64,000 bases of DNA from an uncultured Pelagibacteraceae bacterium (lineage in GTDB: Bacteria > Pseudomonadota > Alphaproteobacteria > Pelagibacterales > Pelagibacteraceae), in contig CACITE010000001.1 of NCBI GenBank assembly GCA_902589505.1, positions 1-64,000 on the forward strand. The letters are read 5' to 3'. Shown here in pieces: positions 44,634-52,705 of this stretch. Below the pieces are notes generated by a model. It had not been told where the DNA came from. It did no database searches and worked only from the letters and a program-made list of their open reading frames with translations. Both the position numbers and the translations under genes were made by a program. How positions within the stretch are numbered: position 1 is the first letter of the stretch; every line of letters starts with the position of its first letter.

Positions 44634-45194
44634 ATGAATCCTATTAAAAACAAAAAAAACCTAGAAGCAACGGTAGAAGATATAAGAAATTTTGCGCACT
44701 CTTATTTGCAAAAATACAGCCCATCAAAACAACAACTAAGAATGTATTTGTTTAAAAAATTCATTAAAATAGGCCAAAAAAAACATACAAAAAAAGAGGT
44801 TTTTGATTTAATTGATTCAGTCATTTTATCCTTAATTGAACAAAAATTTTTAAATGACCAGTACTATTCCAATGCAAAATCAAAGGCTTTATTGAAAAAA
44901 GGCTATTCGTTAAATAAAATTAGGTATAATTTAATTAAAAAGGGAATAGACGAAAAATTTATTCAAGATAGTATTTCTAAAATTAAACAAGATGAATCAG
45001 ATCCAGATTTTTTTTCGGCAATCAGAGTTTGTAAAAGAAGAAGAATAGGCCCAAATAGAGAAGAAAGTAATAGAACTTTATTTTACAAAAAAGATATTTC
45101 AATATTAGCAAGATCCGGATTTAGTTATGAAATATCAAAAAAAGTACTATCGATTCCAAAAGAAGAATTTAAGAAATTTTGTAAAATGCTTTAG
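44634..45194 (+). CDS. recX: Regulatory protein RecX
   Basis: A 186-residue all-helical modulator of RecA filament formation. FAHSYLQKYSPSKQQLRMYLFKK, LIEQKFLNDQYYSNAKSKALLKKGYSLNKIRYNL and KGIDEKFI are RecX repeats. recA is not in this window. Its stop codon overlaps the convergent 45-residue membrane microprotein gene. Confidence 0.85.
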   Translation: MNPIKNKKNLEATVEDIRNFAHSYLQKYSPSKQQLRMYLFKKFIKIGQKKHTKKEVFDLIDSVILSLIEQKFLNDQYYSNAKSKALLKKGYSLNKIRYNLIKKGIDEKFIQDSISKIKQDESDPDFFSAIRVCKRRRIGPNREESNRTLFYKKDISILARSGFSYEISKKVLSIPKEEFKKFCKML

Positions 45195-45328
45195 GAACTT
45201 TGTTTTTTTTTGTTATTTTTAGATAGATAATAATCCAATCTCTTCTTTAATGCTTGCTTAACATAAAGAAAAAATAGAACACCAAATATAGTTACTGATA
45301 TTAATATAATCAGTATTGTTTTTAACAT
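45191..45328 (-). CDS. 45-residue single-helix membrane microprotein (not in ORF track)
   Basis: A minus-strand ATG frame of 45 residues: a hydrophobic helix (LKTILIILISVTIFGVLFFL) followed by a Lys-rich tail, the profile of a bitopic small membrane protein with the tail inside. It fills the 161-base gap between recX and the lipoprotein gene and ends over the recX stop. There is no strong Shine-Dalgarno sequence. Function unknown; because hydrophobic frames arise by chance in AT-rich DNA, confidence is moderate. Confidence 0.45.
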   Translation of the reverse strand: MLKTILIILISVTIFGVLFFLYVKQALKKRLDYYLSKNNKKKQSS

Positions 45329-45355
45329 AATTACATCTAGTGAAATTTAATCTTT

Positions 45356-45652
45356 TTAATTTTGACGTCTAGAAAAAATCTTTTTTTTCGAAACTTCGGA
45401 CTTAATTTTTTGATCTTTAGGGAAATACGAACTAGTCATAGAATCTTCAGTAATAGCTTCATACATATGTTCAGAAATTGTTTTTCCAGTACTTTTTTTC
45501 ACCATAAAACTAGCTCCACTACTCACACCAGATTGTACTAATGATGCAGTACTAAAACCTGATGTTGCGGGACCTATAAAAGCAAGTGGTGCCATAAAGC
45601 ATCCAGATAGTAATAGACCCATAGCTGCTATTAACAGCAATTTTTTAATCAT
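45356..45652 (-). CDS. Small lipoprotein
   Basis: A 98-residue putative lipoprotein. The signal peptide MIKKLLLIAAMGLLLSGC ends in the lipobox LLSGC, with Cys18 as the lipidated residue. The mature protein has a Gly/Ser-rich part (ATSGFSTASLVQSGVSSGASF) followed by a basic C-terminus. No family was recognised. It is followed by the 45-residue membrane microprotein on the same strand. Confidence 0.75.
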   Translation of the reverse strand: MIKKLLLIAAMGLLLSGCFMAPLAFIGPATSGFSTASLVQSGVSSGASFMVKKSTGKTISEHMYEAITEDSMTSSYFPKDQKIKSEVSKKKIFSRRQN

Positions 45653-45749
45653 CGAATCCCCTCAATTTTTGATTATTCTATATTTTTTTTATATTTAAAA
45701 AAAGCAAAGATTGAATGTTAATAAAAATATTATACAACCCTAAGTAGAT

Positions 45750-46541
45750 TTATATTTCTAAATTATATCCTCTTTTCGCAATTATTGAGGGATTTTTGAA
45801 TTTATTCTTACCATATAATATTTTTTTTTCGTCATGTGTTGTTACATGTCCTCCCGCATGCTCTAAAATGGCATGTCCAGCTGCTATATCCCATTCGAAA
45901 GCTCTTGCTTTAGCGGCATAAATATCTGCTTCTCCAGCGGCTACAATGCAAAATTTGATTGAACTCGACATTCTTATTGTTCGGGAAACTTTGAACTTTT
46001 TATAGATATCAAAAACCTCAACGGGGGTTACGCCTGAGTGTTCTAGACCAATTATTTCATTTTTGTAAATTTTTTTACAATTCAAAATACTTTTTTTTCC
46101 ATTTTTAATTTGAAACGCAAGATTTTTACCGTATGAAAAAAACAATCTATCTTTTGCTGGAGCATATATAATTCCAATAACGGGTTTTAAATCAATTATT
46201 AACGCTGCATTTAAGGTATACTCATCTCTTTTATTTATATAATCTCTCGTTCCATCTATTGGATCAATTAACCAAAAATTTTTATTTATTTCTTCTTTGT
46301 CAGTATTAGAATTTATTGTTTCTTCCGAAACAATTGGTATATCAGGGGTAATACTTTTTATTTTATTTCTCAATATTTCATCAACTGCTAAATCTCCATC
46401 TGTTACAGGAGTTCTATCAGCCTTAATCGTAATTTTTACACCTTTTTTGCTTATTTCTTTTGCAATTCTTCCGGCATTCAAGAAGGTGTCTAAAAGATTT
46501 TCAGTAATATTTTTTAAATTTATACTATTCAATTTCTTCAA
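45750..46541 (-). CDS. cysQ: 3'(2'),5'-bisphosphate nucleotidase (CysQ, inositol monophosphatase family)
   Basis: Removes the 3'-phosphate from PAP/PAPS in known CysQ proteins. The 263-residue protein has the metal-site motifs of the family: VSEETINSNTD with the Glu ligand (about residue 74), WLIDPIDGTRDYI (Asp-Gly-Thr loop, about 92-104) and WDIAAGHAILEHAGG near the C-terminus. DPIDGTRDYI slightly favours the CysQ branch over SuhB. The DUF3553 gene overlaps its start by 17 bases upstream. Confidence 0.88.
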   Translation of the reverse strand: MKKLNSINLKNITENLLDTFLNAGRIAKEISKKGVKITIKADRTPVTDGDLAVDEILRNKIKSITPDIPIVSEETINSNTDKEEINKNFWLIDPIDGTRDYINKRDEYTLNAALIIDLKPVIGIIYAPAKDRLFFSYGKNLAFQIKNGKKSILNCKKIYKNEIIGLEHSGVTPVEVFDIYKKFKVSRTIRMSSSIKFCIVAAGEADIYAAKARAFEWDIAAGHAILEHAGGHVTTHDEKKILYGKNKFKNPSIIAKRGYNLEI

Positions 46542-46701
46542 TTCTTTCTAAAACAATTTTATTACCATTTATAACCTTCTTTCCTGCATTTTCAAAATTG
46601 ACTGTAATTTTTCTTTTTACTATTGACTGGACCTGTCCCACACCCCAATCTCTATTTTTTGGGTTAATAACAAAATCTCCAGGATCATAATTTAAAAACA
46701 T
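46525..46701 (-). CDS. DUF3553 family small protein (not in ORF track)
   Basis: A 58-residue minus-strand frame reading DPGDFVINPKNRDWGVGQVQS and VNFENAGKKVINGNKIVLE, which matches the DUF3553 pattern (PGDxVxHPxxxDWGxGQVQS...VNFEHAGKxxI) from memory. The Trp-Gly-x-Gly-Gln-Val core resembles a Tudor/KOW-like small barrel. Function unknown. It overlaps cysQ by 17 bases, so the two are coupled. Confidence 0.8.
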   Translation of the reverse strand: MFLNYDPGDFVINPKNRDWGVGQVQSIVKRKITVNFENAGKKVINGNKIVLERIEEIE

Positions 46702-46747
46702 ATCTAGAAAAGTATCATTTTATATAATAAAACAAATACATTAATAT

Positions 46748-47896
46748 ATGAACTTGTCATTAAAAAAAACAAACTCTCTGGGGCTAAATAAGAAACCCCA
46801 AGACACGAAAGTGGTGGTTGCAATGTCAGGTGGTGTAGATTCTTCTACAGTTGCAGGGCTAATGAAAAAAGCAGGATATAATGTATTAGGCATTACACTT
46901 AAACTTTACGATGATGCTAAAAATTCAAAAGAGAGCAGACAATGTTGTGCGGGCCAAGACATTCTAGACGCAAAAAAAGTTTCTCAAAAATTAAATATTG
47001 AACACAAAATTTTATACTATCAAAAAAGATTTAAAAGAGATGTTATAGATTCATTTATTAATAGTTATGTATCTGGCGAAACACCCATCCCATGTGTACA
47101 ATGCAACCAAACAGTAAAGTTTAGAGATCTATATTCTTGCGCAAGAGAATTAAAAGCTGATGCATTGGTTACCGGACATTATGTTAAAAGAGTGCAAGCT
47201 AATGGTAATGCGGAAATGTATAGAGCTGTTGATTTAACAAGAGATCAAAGTTATTTCCTTTTTGCGACTACACAAGAACAGCTAAATTTTTTAAGATTTC
47301 CTTTAGGCGATATTGAAAAAAAAGAAACAAGAAAAATTGCACTTAATCTTAATTTAAATGTTGCTGATAAGCCAGATAGCCAAGATATTTGCTTTGTTCC
47401 AAATGGCGATTATGCTTCCGTGATTCAAAAATATAAACCAGAATCGTTTAGAAAAGGGGAAATTTTAAATATAAATGGAAGTGTTATAGGAAAACACAAC
47501 GGGATCATTAATTTTACTATTGGACAGAGAAAAGGCATTGGGATATCTCATGAGGAGCCATTGTATGTAATAGACATTTTAGCAAAAGAAAATAAAGTAA
47601 TTGTCGGTAACAAAAAATATCTTTCTATAAGTAAAATTTACTTAAAAGATGTAAATCTTTTAAGTAATATTGAAAAGGACAATGAAAAAATATTCATAAA
47701 AGTAAGATCAACTGGAAGACTAATTAAAGCTAAAATATTTCTAAACAAACAAGATGCTGAAGTAATTTTAGAAGAAGAAGAATCGGGTATATCTCCTGGA
47801 CAAGCATGTGTTTTTTATTCAAAAAATAAACTTGGGGATAAAGTTTTGGGCGGGGGCTGGATAACGAGAACTGTAAACAAATATTTATCCACATAA
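46748..47896 (+). CDS. mnmA: tRNA-specific 2-thiouridylase MnmA
   Basis: Thiolates U34 of Lys, Glu and Gln tRNAs. The 382-residue protein has the PP-loop [18 protein letters not shown] (about residues 23-40), catalytic Cys in [12 protein letters not shown], and the second catalytic Cys in [29 protein letters not shown] is the conserved central motif. It is transcribed away from the DUF3553-cysQ unit. A structured RNA follows after about 45 bases. Confidence 0.96.
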   Translation: MNLSLKKTNSLGLNKKPQDTKVVVAMSGGVDSSTVAGLMKKAGYNVLGITLKLYDDAKNSKESRQCCAGQDILDAKKVSQKLNIEHKILYYQKRFKRDVIDSFINSYVSGETPIPCVQCNQTVKFRDLYSCARELKADALVTGHYVKRVQANGNAEMYRAVDLTRDQSYFLFATTQEQLNFLRFPLGDIEKKETRKIALNLNLNVADKPDSQDICFVPNGDYASVIQKYKPESFRKGEILNINGSVIGKHNGIINFTIGQRKGIGISHEEPLYVIDILAKENKVIVGNKKYLSISKIYLKDVNLLSNIEKDNEKIFIKVRSTGRLIKAKIFLNKQDAEVILEEEESGISPGQACVFYSKNKLGDKVLGGGWITRTVNKYLST

Positions 47897-47941
47897 TTAA
47901 TTCACAAAAAAAAACAACCAAATAGTGATTTAAAATTTAAT

Positions 47942-48109
47942 CATACTTAGTTAGATTGGTAGTTGACTTAAGAGGCAACTCTTAACTGGCCAGGTAAGGA
48001 AAGACCGAGAGGTTCAAGCTTACAGGGCAGAAAGCCCAGCAAAGTAGCGCTTAACATAGCAGGGCGGCGGGTTCGGCGGTAGCGCCTACAACGACGAACC
48101 AAAACTTAT
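47942..48109 (+). ncRNA. Unidentified structured RNA, about 170 nt
   Basis: This non-coding stretch is distinctly richer in G and C than its surroundings. The two ends pair: CATA, AGTT, TTGGT and GTTG on the 5' side (47942-47965) match CAAC, ACCAA, AACT and TATG on the 3' side (48089-48110), with small bulges. Inside are a GNRA-capped hairpin TTAAGAG-GCAA-CTCTTAA (47968-47985), a GGGC-AGAAA-GCCC hairpin and a GC-rich arm around 48046-48087. A TAAAAT -10-like box sits at 47931-47936 and a terminator follows. The layout is that of a housekeeping RNA, but I could not match it to RNase P, tmRNA, SRP or 6S RNA with confidence. Confidence 0.7.
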
Positions 48110-48142
48110 GTTCATACACCTTCGGGTGTGTGAACTTGGTTT
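48110..48142 (+). terminator. Terminator of the structured RNA
   Basis: GTTCATACACC pairs with GGTGTGTGAAC through a stable C(UUCG)G tetraloop and is followed by TTGGTTTTT. The UUCG loop and trailing T-run indicate plus-strand transcription of the upstream RNA. Confidence 0.85.
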
Positions 48143-49210
48143 TTATCTCCAAAGCAATCTACTTAATAAATAATAGCAAAGTAAAAAGCTAAAATAGTTC
48201 CATTCTAGCGTATGTTTAAATCCTGTACTTGGATCCCCAAAAGCTAAAATTGTGAATGAAACAATAGTGCCAAGTAGCACGATTGCTACAAAAGTAATTT
48301 TTATTTTAAGAATTAAAGGATTTATATATTCTTTTAGCTCTGCTTTAAATTTAAACAAATTTTTAGTCAAACTAATTTGAGCAAACACTTCGAAAAGAAT
48401 AAATGAGATTATTATTAATTTTCTTGCCTTACTAAACAATTTTGAATCAATATCTAAGGCTAAGAAAGATGCATGTAATATTAAAAAAATACAGGATAAT
48501 ACTCCTAAATAAAAAAAACTTTTAGAAAACTTTTCTAATACATTTTTGTTTTTTAATTCATTAAACAGATTTAATGTGTTTCTCCAATACAAAAATAATA
48601 ATAAGCTGCTTAAAATGATTAAAGATTTGAAAATATATGTGGCAGGAAAAAATCTGGCCGTTCTACTTATTGATACTTCTCCATAAAAGTAAGGGTTTTT
48701 GACCTCTACAAAACCTGATTTATTGTCGTTTTTGGTTTTTAATAATAACTTTTCTAACCAATTAAATTTTGTCAAAAAAGAATAATAAAATTTGTGATTT
48801 TTTACACACTCATTATTTAATTCTTTTTTATATACCCTTTTTATAAGTTTAATTTTATTATTTTTCTGTAAACTTGCTATTACATCAATATTTTTTGCAA
48901 AAACATCATATTCAAGATCACCTTGTCGATCTTCTATTATTTGACCATCTATAGAAATCCATTGATTATAAAATTGGTATTTTGGACAATTAGTAAATGT
49001 ATACGATTCAGTATTATTACTTACTTTTCCATATTCTTGGTGGTCGTATTCTAATTGACTCCAATCGAAGTTTGGGTAGGCAATTATGTTTAAATTCCCA
49101 ACAAATTTATATAAGAGCAAGCACGTATTAATTGCTATTAACGGAACAACAAACGAAACAACAGCATAATTCTTTATCTTTTTAACGAATTCAGAACCAA
49201 AAGATGCCAT
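48143..49210 (-). CDS. Conserved-looking integral membrane protein of unknown function
   Basis: A 355-residue protein with an N-terminal helix (about residues 15-38), a 150-residue extracytoplasmic domain with several cysteines (TNCPKYQFY, NNECVKNHK) that may form disulfides, and then about five hydrophobic helices ending in LLSRLLWR. No family was recognised. The 27-residue basic peptide gene precedes it on the same strand with a 14-base gap. Its 3' end meets the terminator of the structured RNA. Confidence 0.7.
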   Translation of the reverse strand: MASFGSEFVKKIKNYAVVSFVVPLIAINTCLLLYKFVGNLNIIAYPNFDWSQLEYDHQEYGKVSNNTESYTFTNCPKYQFYNQWISIDGQIIEDRQGDLEYDVFAKNIDVIASLQKNNKIKLIKRVYKKELNNECVKNHKFYYSFLTKFNWLEKLLLKTKNDNKSGFVEVKNPYFYGEVSISRTARFFPATYIFKSLIILSSLLLFLYWRNTLNLFNELKNKNVLEKFSKSFFYLGVLSCIFLILHASFLALDIDSKLFSKARKLIIISFILFEVFAQISLTKNLFKFKAELKEYINPLILKIKITFVAIVLLGTIVSFTILAFGDPSTGFKHTLEWNYFSFLLCYYLLSRLLWR

Positions 49211-49224
49211 CTTAGTACAATTCT

Positions 49225-49308
49225 TTATTTTCTTTTGTTTCTTTTACGGGCTCTTCTTTTTTTAGAGCCTATTTTTCTTCTACCCCTATGTTTTTTAGGA
49301 TATCCCAT
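49225..49308 (-). CDS. 27-residue, extremely basic peptide (not in ORF track)
   Basis: A minus-strand ATG frame of 27 residues, of which about 17 are Lys, Arg or His (MGYPKKHRGRRKIGSKKRR then ARKRNKRK). It is preceded by a good Shine-Dalgarno AAGGAG about 10 bases upstream. Composition and size recall tiny ribosomal proteins such as bTHX or the mS38/bS22 basic peptides, without clear homology. The strong ribosome site and lack of stop codons in a basic frame support real translation. It is followed by the 355-residue membrane protein gene. Confidence 0.6.
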   Translation of the reverse strand: MGYPKKHRGRRKIGSKKRRARKRNKRK

Positions 49309-49385
49309 GTTTTTTAGTCTCCTTTTTAAATTAATTGACCTTAATTGTTGGATATAGCATTCTTCTATTTTTATCAAATATATTT

Positions 49386-50564
49386 ATGAAAAGATCAATT
49401 AAAACATACTTAAAAGCCGCAGCAAAAGATTATTCGTCTAGATCAGTCAATCCTCCTGTAGTTCGAGCATCTACAATTTTGTTTAAAACAATGCAAGAAT
49501 TAAGAGAGCATCAAAAAGCTATAGCAAAGGGAAAAGAAGTTGAGTATTGGGATTATGGAAGACAAGGAACACAAACAACGGTTCAACTACAGAAATTACT
49601 TAAGGGATTAGAAGAAGCTTACCAAGTTTTTTTAACACCAACAGGTTTTGCAGCTGTTGCTTTATCCATAATGAGTATTTGTAGACCTGAGGACGAAATA
49701 TTAATCTCGGATGGTGTATATAGACCAACACAAAAACTTACGGACGGTTTACTTAAAGAATTTAATGTAAAAGCTGTTTGGTACAATCCAAATAGTTTTC
49801 AAGATCTAAAAAATAAAGTTAGCAAAAAAACTAAACTTATTTATGTCGAAAATCCTGGAAGCAATACATTTGAAATGAATGATCTAGGAAAAATAATTTC
49901 TTTAGCAAAAAGTAAAAACATATTTACTGCGATTGATAATACTTGGGCTACAGCATATTTTTTTAAACCTATAAAATTAGGTTTTGATATATCAATAACA
50001 TCTGCAACTAAATACTATTCTGGTCATTCTGATGTAATGGCTGGAACGGTTGCTGTTAATAAAAAAGTTTATAAGAAAGTTTGGTGGTATAACCATGTGT
50101 CAGGCTATCGTTTATCACCAGATGATGCTTATCTTATTTTAAGAGGTTTAAGAACTTTAGATATAAGAATGGACAAACACCAAGAGAATACAAAAAAAGT
50201 TATTAATTTTTTAAAAAATAATAAAAAAATATTTAAAATTTTATATCCTTACAAACCTTCATCAAAAGAATTTAAATTGTTTAAAAAATACTATTCCGGA
50301 GCCTCAGGGTTGTTAAGTATAATAATAAAAAGTAAAAATAAAAACTCAGTATACAGATTTGTTAATTCATTAAAACTTTTTGGAATTGGATATAGTTGGG
50401 GAGGATTTGAAAGCCTTGCTGTTTATACCGATCCTGTAGAATTAGGTACTAGACGTTACTTTAAATTAGAAAAAAATGAACACTTAGTTCGTTTACATAT
50501 CGGATTAGAAGATCCAAAAGATTTAATTAATGATTTAAAAAGTTCGTTAAAGTTTATTAAATGA
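49386..50564 (+). CDS. metC: Cystathionine beta-lyase / Cys-Met metabolism PLP enzyme
   Basis: Start moved to ATG 49386 (392 residues); the track start adds a hydrophobic stretch that is not part of the family. SVNPPVVRASTILF is the usual N-terminus, YWDYGRQGTQTTVQLQKLL the substrate/PLP region, and SATKYYSGHSDVMAG holds the PLP-binding Lys near residue 197. The GYSWGGFESL segment near the C-terminus favours cystathionine beta-lyase (homocysteine formation) over gamma-synthase. The MFS gene overlaps its stop by 4 bases. Confidence 0.88.
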   Translation: MKRSIKTYLKAAAKDYSSRSVNPPVVRASTILFKTMQELREHQKAIAKGKEVEYWDYGRQGTQTTVQLQKLLKGLEEAYQVFLTPTGFAAVALSIMSICRPEDEILISDGVYRPTQKLTDGLLKEFNVKAVWYNPNSFQDLKNKVSKKTKLIYVENPGSNTFEMNDLGKIISLAKSKNIFTAIDNTWATAYFFKPIKLGFDISITSATKYYSGHSDVMAGTVAVNKKVYKKVWWYNHVSGYRLSPDDAYLILRGLRTLDIRMDKHQENTKKVINFLKNNKKIFKILYPYKPSSKEFKLFKKYYSGASGLLSIIIKSKNKNSVYRFVNSLKLFGIGYSWGGFESLAVYTDPVELGTRRYFKLEKNEHLVRLHIGLEDPKDLINDLKSSLKFIK

Positions 50565-51790
50565 CAAAAGAAAAGTTTTTCCCAAGCAACACAGCTTTTT
50601 TTACACTTATTTCCGCATGTTTAATAGTTGCTATATTTATGGGCCTCCGTATGGTCTTTGGATTATTTACAGATTTTTTTGTAAAAGATTTACAGTGTAC
50701 AATTACAGAGTTTGGTTTGGCAATAGGACTACAAATGCTAATGTGGGGTATGTTCGCACCAATCTTTGGCGCGTTAGCAGATAAAATTGGAAGTGGAAAA
50801 GTTACAATAATTGCAGCTTGCTTTGTAGCATTAGGAATTTATTTGCTTTATTCAGGACCAAATACAGGAATATTTTTTCAAATTAATCTTGGTTTATTAA
50901 TTGGAATTGGTTTAGGTGGGACAGCAATAAGTGTTCAGATCGCCGCGGTAGGAAAACATTTTCCAAATAAAACTAGAGGAATGGCTATAGGAATTGTAGT
51001 CTCTATGGCATCAATAGGTTATTTTTTTTCTCCTATATATACAAAATTTGCTTTATCTACTTTTGGTTGGGAAAAAACACTAAATACATATTTGTACTTC
51101 GTTTTATTAGGAATTATCGCTGCAATATTTTTGCGTGAAGTTAAAAAAGAAAAGAATATAAATGACAATACCAAAATAGATAATCAAACACTTACAGAAG
51201 CTCTAAAAGAAGCATTTAATCACAAAAGTTTTATACTTTTGATATTTGGTTTCTTTGTTTGTGGTTTTAATATAACTTTGGTTTCAGCACACATACCTAG
51301 TTACATCCAAGAACGCGGCTTTGAAATATGGACAGCTGCTGCAATTTTATCTTTGATAGGTCTTTTCAATGTTTTTGGAACATTATCATTTGGCTATTTA
51401 TCAGGAAAATATAGCAAAAAGATATTATTGAGTATTTTATATTTTGCTCGTGGAGTTGTGCTAATTTTGTTTCTAATTCTTCCTACATCAACCTACGTAG
51501 CAATAGGTTTTGGAGTGCTTTACGGATTTCTTTGGTTAGCAACTATTCCACCGACAAATGGTATCATTTCGCAAATTTTTGGAACAAAATATTTAGCAAC
51601 TTTATATGGAATAGTTTTTTTTAGTCATCAAATTGGATCTTTCTTAGGTGCTTATTTAGGTGGATATTTTTATGATCAATATGGATCATTTGACTACGCG
51701 TGGTATTTATCAATAGCACTTTCTTTTTTTGCAACTGTGATACATTTACCTATAGATGAAAAACCACTACCAAGACTTGCCACGATATAA
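50561..51790 (+). CDS. Major facilitator superfamily transporter
   Basis: A 409-residue protein with 12 predicted hydrophobic helices. GALADKIGSGKVTIIAACF between helices 2 and 3 is the MFS motif A (GxxxDxxGxxx), and a central hydrophilic loop lies near residues 190-220. LFGFFVCGFNITLVSAHIPSYI resembles monocarboxylate/oxalate-type MFS proteins. The substrate is unknown. It overlaps metC by 4 bases (ATGA), suggesting export or uptake of a metabolite related to sulfur amino acids, which is only a guess. Confidence 0.88.
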   Translation: MTKEKFFPSNTAFFTLISACLIVAIFMGLRMVFGLFTDFFVKDLQCTITEFGLAIGLQMLMWGMFAPIFGALADKIGSGKVTIIAACFVALGIYLLYSGPNTGIFFQINLGLLIGIGLGGTAISVQIAAVGKHFPNKTRGMAIGIVVSMASIGYFFSPIYTKFALSTFGWEKTLNTYLYFVLLGIIAAIFLREVKKEKNINDNTKIDNQTLTEALKEAFNHKSFILLIFGFFVCGFNITLVSAHIPSYIQERGFEIWTAAAILSLIGLFNVFGTLSFGYLSGKYSKKILLSILYFARGVVLILFLILPTSTYVAIGFGVLYGFLWLATIPPTNGIISQIFGTKYLATLYGIVFFSHQIGSFLGAYLGGYFYDQYGSFDYAWYLSIALSFFATVIHLPIDEKPLPRLATI

Positions 51791-51810
51791 AAACTAAAGT
51801 ATATAAAATT

Positions 51811-52224
51811 ATGAAAAAAATACTTGTTATGGGATTACCTGGTTCTGGCAAAACAACTTTGGCTTCCAAATTAGTTCCTTTATTAAAAGCAAAATGGATT
51901 AACAATGATGAGGTTAGGAAAGCTGCTAACGACTGGGATTTTTCTGAAGAAGGAAGAATAAGACAAGCAAAGAGAGTTGCTGATATAGCTGAAAAATTTA
52001 AAAAAGAAGGCAACTATGATTATTTAGTTGCTGATTACATTTGTCCGACCCCACAAACAAGAAAATTATTCAATGCAGATTATATTATTTGGTTAAATAC
52101 AATTAAAAAAGGACGATTTGATGATACAAATAAAATGTTCGTTAAACCGGAAAAATTTGATTTTGAAGTAACAACACAGGATGCAGAACTTTGGGCAAAA
52201 AAAATAGTGGAGAAAATAAAATAA
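51811..52224 (+). CDS. Adenylylsulfate kinase-like P-loop kinase
   Basis: A 137-residue P-loop kinase. Walker A is GLPGSGKTT (residues 8-16), followed by WINNDEVRKAANDWDFSEEGRIRQAKR, which mirrors the Asp-x-x-R and phospho-acceptor region of APS kinase (CysC: LDGDNVR..., D-R-x-E-N-x-R-R). It is shorter than CysC (about 200 residues), so the true substrate may differ. The next gene starts in a TAATG overlap and encodes an ATP-sulfurylase-like nucleotidyltransferase, strengthening the sulfur interpretation. Confidence 0.65.
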   Translation: MKKILVMGLPGSGKTTLASKLVPLLKAKWINNDEVRKAANDWDFSEEGRIRQAKRVADIAEKFKKEGNYDYLVADYICPTPQTRKLFNADYIIWLNTIKKGRFDDTNKMFVKPEKFDFEVTTQDAELWAKKIVEKIK

Positions 52225-52598
52225 TGTCATATTCATGGGATAATAAAAAACCAACAGCACAAATGTTAGGTAGGTGGCAGCCTTTTCACGATGGACATTA
52301 TGCTTTGTTTGAAGAAATAATAAAAAAAACTGGTCAAGTTTGTATTCAAGTCAGAGATGTTCAAGGCGTTGATGATAATCCGTTTAATTTTGAAACAGTT
52401 AAAAAGAACATAGAAGAGAGATTAAATCCAAAATATAAAAATAAATTTAAGGTTGTTCTAGTGCCCAACATCACGAACATCTGTTATGGAAGAGGAGTTG
52501 GTTATAAAATTGAAGAAGTTGTCCTTCCAGAAAAAATCCAACAAATCTCAGCTACAAAAATCAGAGCAAAAATGAGAAAAGAAGGAAAGCTTAAATAA
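52224..52598 (+). CDS. HxGH nucleotidyltransferase, possibly a minimal ATP-sulfurylase-like protein
   Basis: Start moved to ATG 52224 (124 residues), where TAATG couples it to the kinase gene. GRWQPFHDGH near residue 16 is the HxGH ATP-binding motif and ISATKIRAKMRKEGK at the C-terminus is the ISxTxIR motif, both of the nucleotidylyltransferase superfamily that includes ATP sulfurylase, NMN adenylyltransferase and cytidylyltransferases. Pairing with an APS-kinase-like gene and closeness to the apr genes suggest APS chemistry. NMN- or CTP-type activity is not excluded. Confidence 0.6.
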   Translation: MSYSWDNKKPTAQMLGRWQPFHDGHYALFEEIIKKTGQVCIQVRDVQGVDDNPFNFETVKKNIEERLNPKYKNKFKVVLVPNITNICYGRGVGYKIEEVVLPEKIQQISATKIRAKMRKEGKLK

Positions 52599-52705
52599 TA
52601 ATTACAACTTTAAGTTGATAAATATTTTGTCCATACCTCTTAATCTTTCTTGATTAAATATAGGAAAAAGATAATGATCTCATTAAACTAACTATGGAGG
52701 CAAAA

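Noticed and set aside
47942-48142. RNase P, tmRNA, SRP or 6S identity for the structured RNA
   Set aside because: It is too short for RNase P, lacks a tag-peptide reading frame and T-loop for tmRNA, lacks the SRP GGAAGGAAGCAG-type loop, and shows no convincing 6S bubble. It is left as unidentified.
49335-49385. A hydrophobic N-terminal extension of the cystathionine lyase (track start)
   Set aside because: This cytoplasmic PLP family begins near MKRSIKTYL; the extra hydrophobic residues arise from upstream AT-rich sequence.
52600-52693. A riboswitch upstream of the CADD gene
   Set aside because: Only a weak inverted repeat (TTAATC...GATTAA) is visible and no known aptamer motif; not supported.
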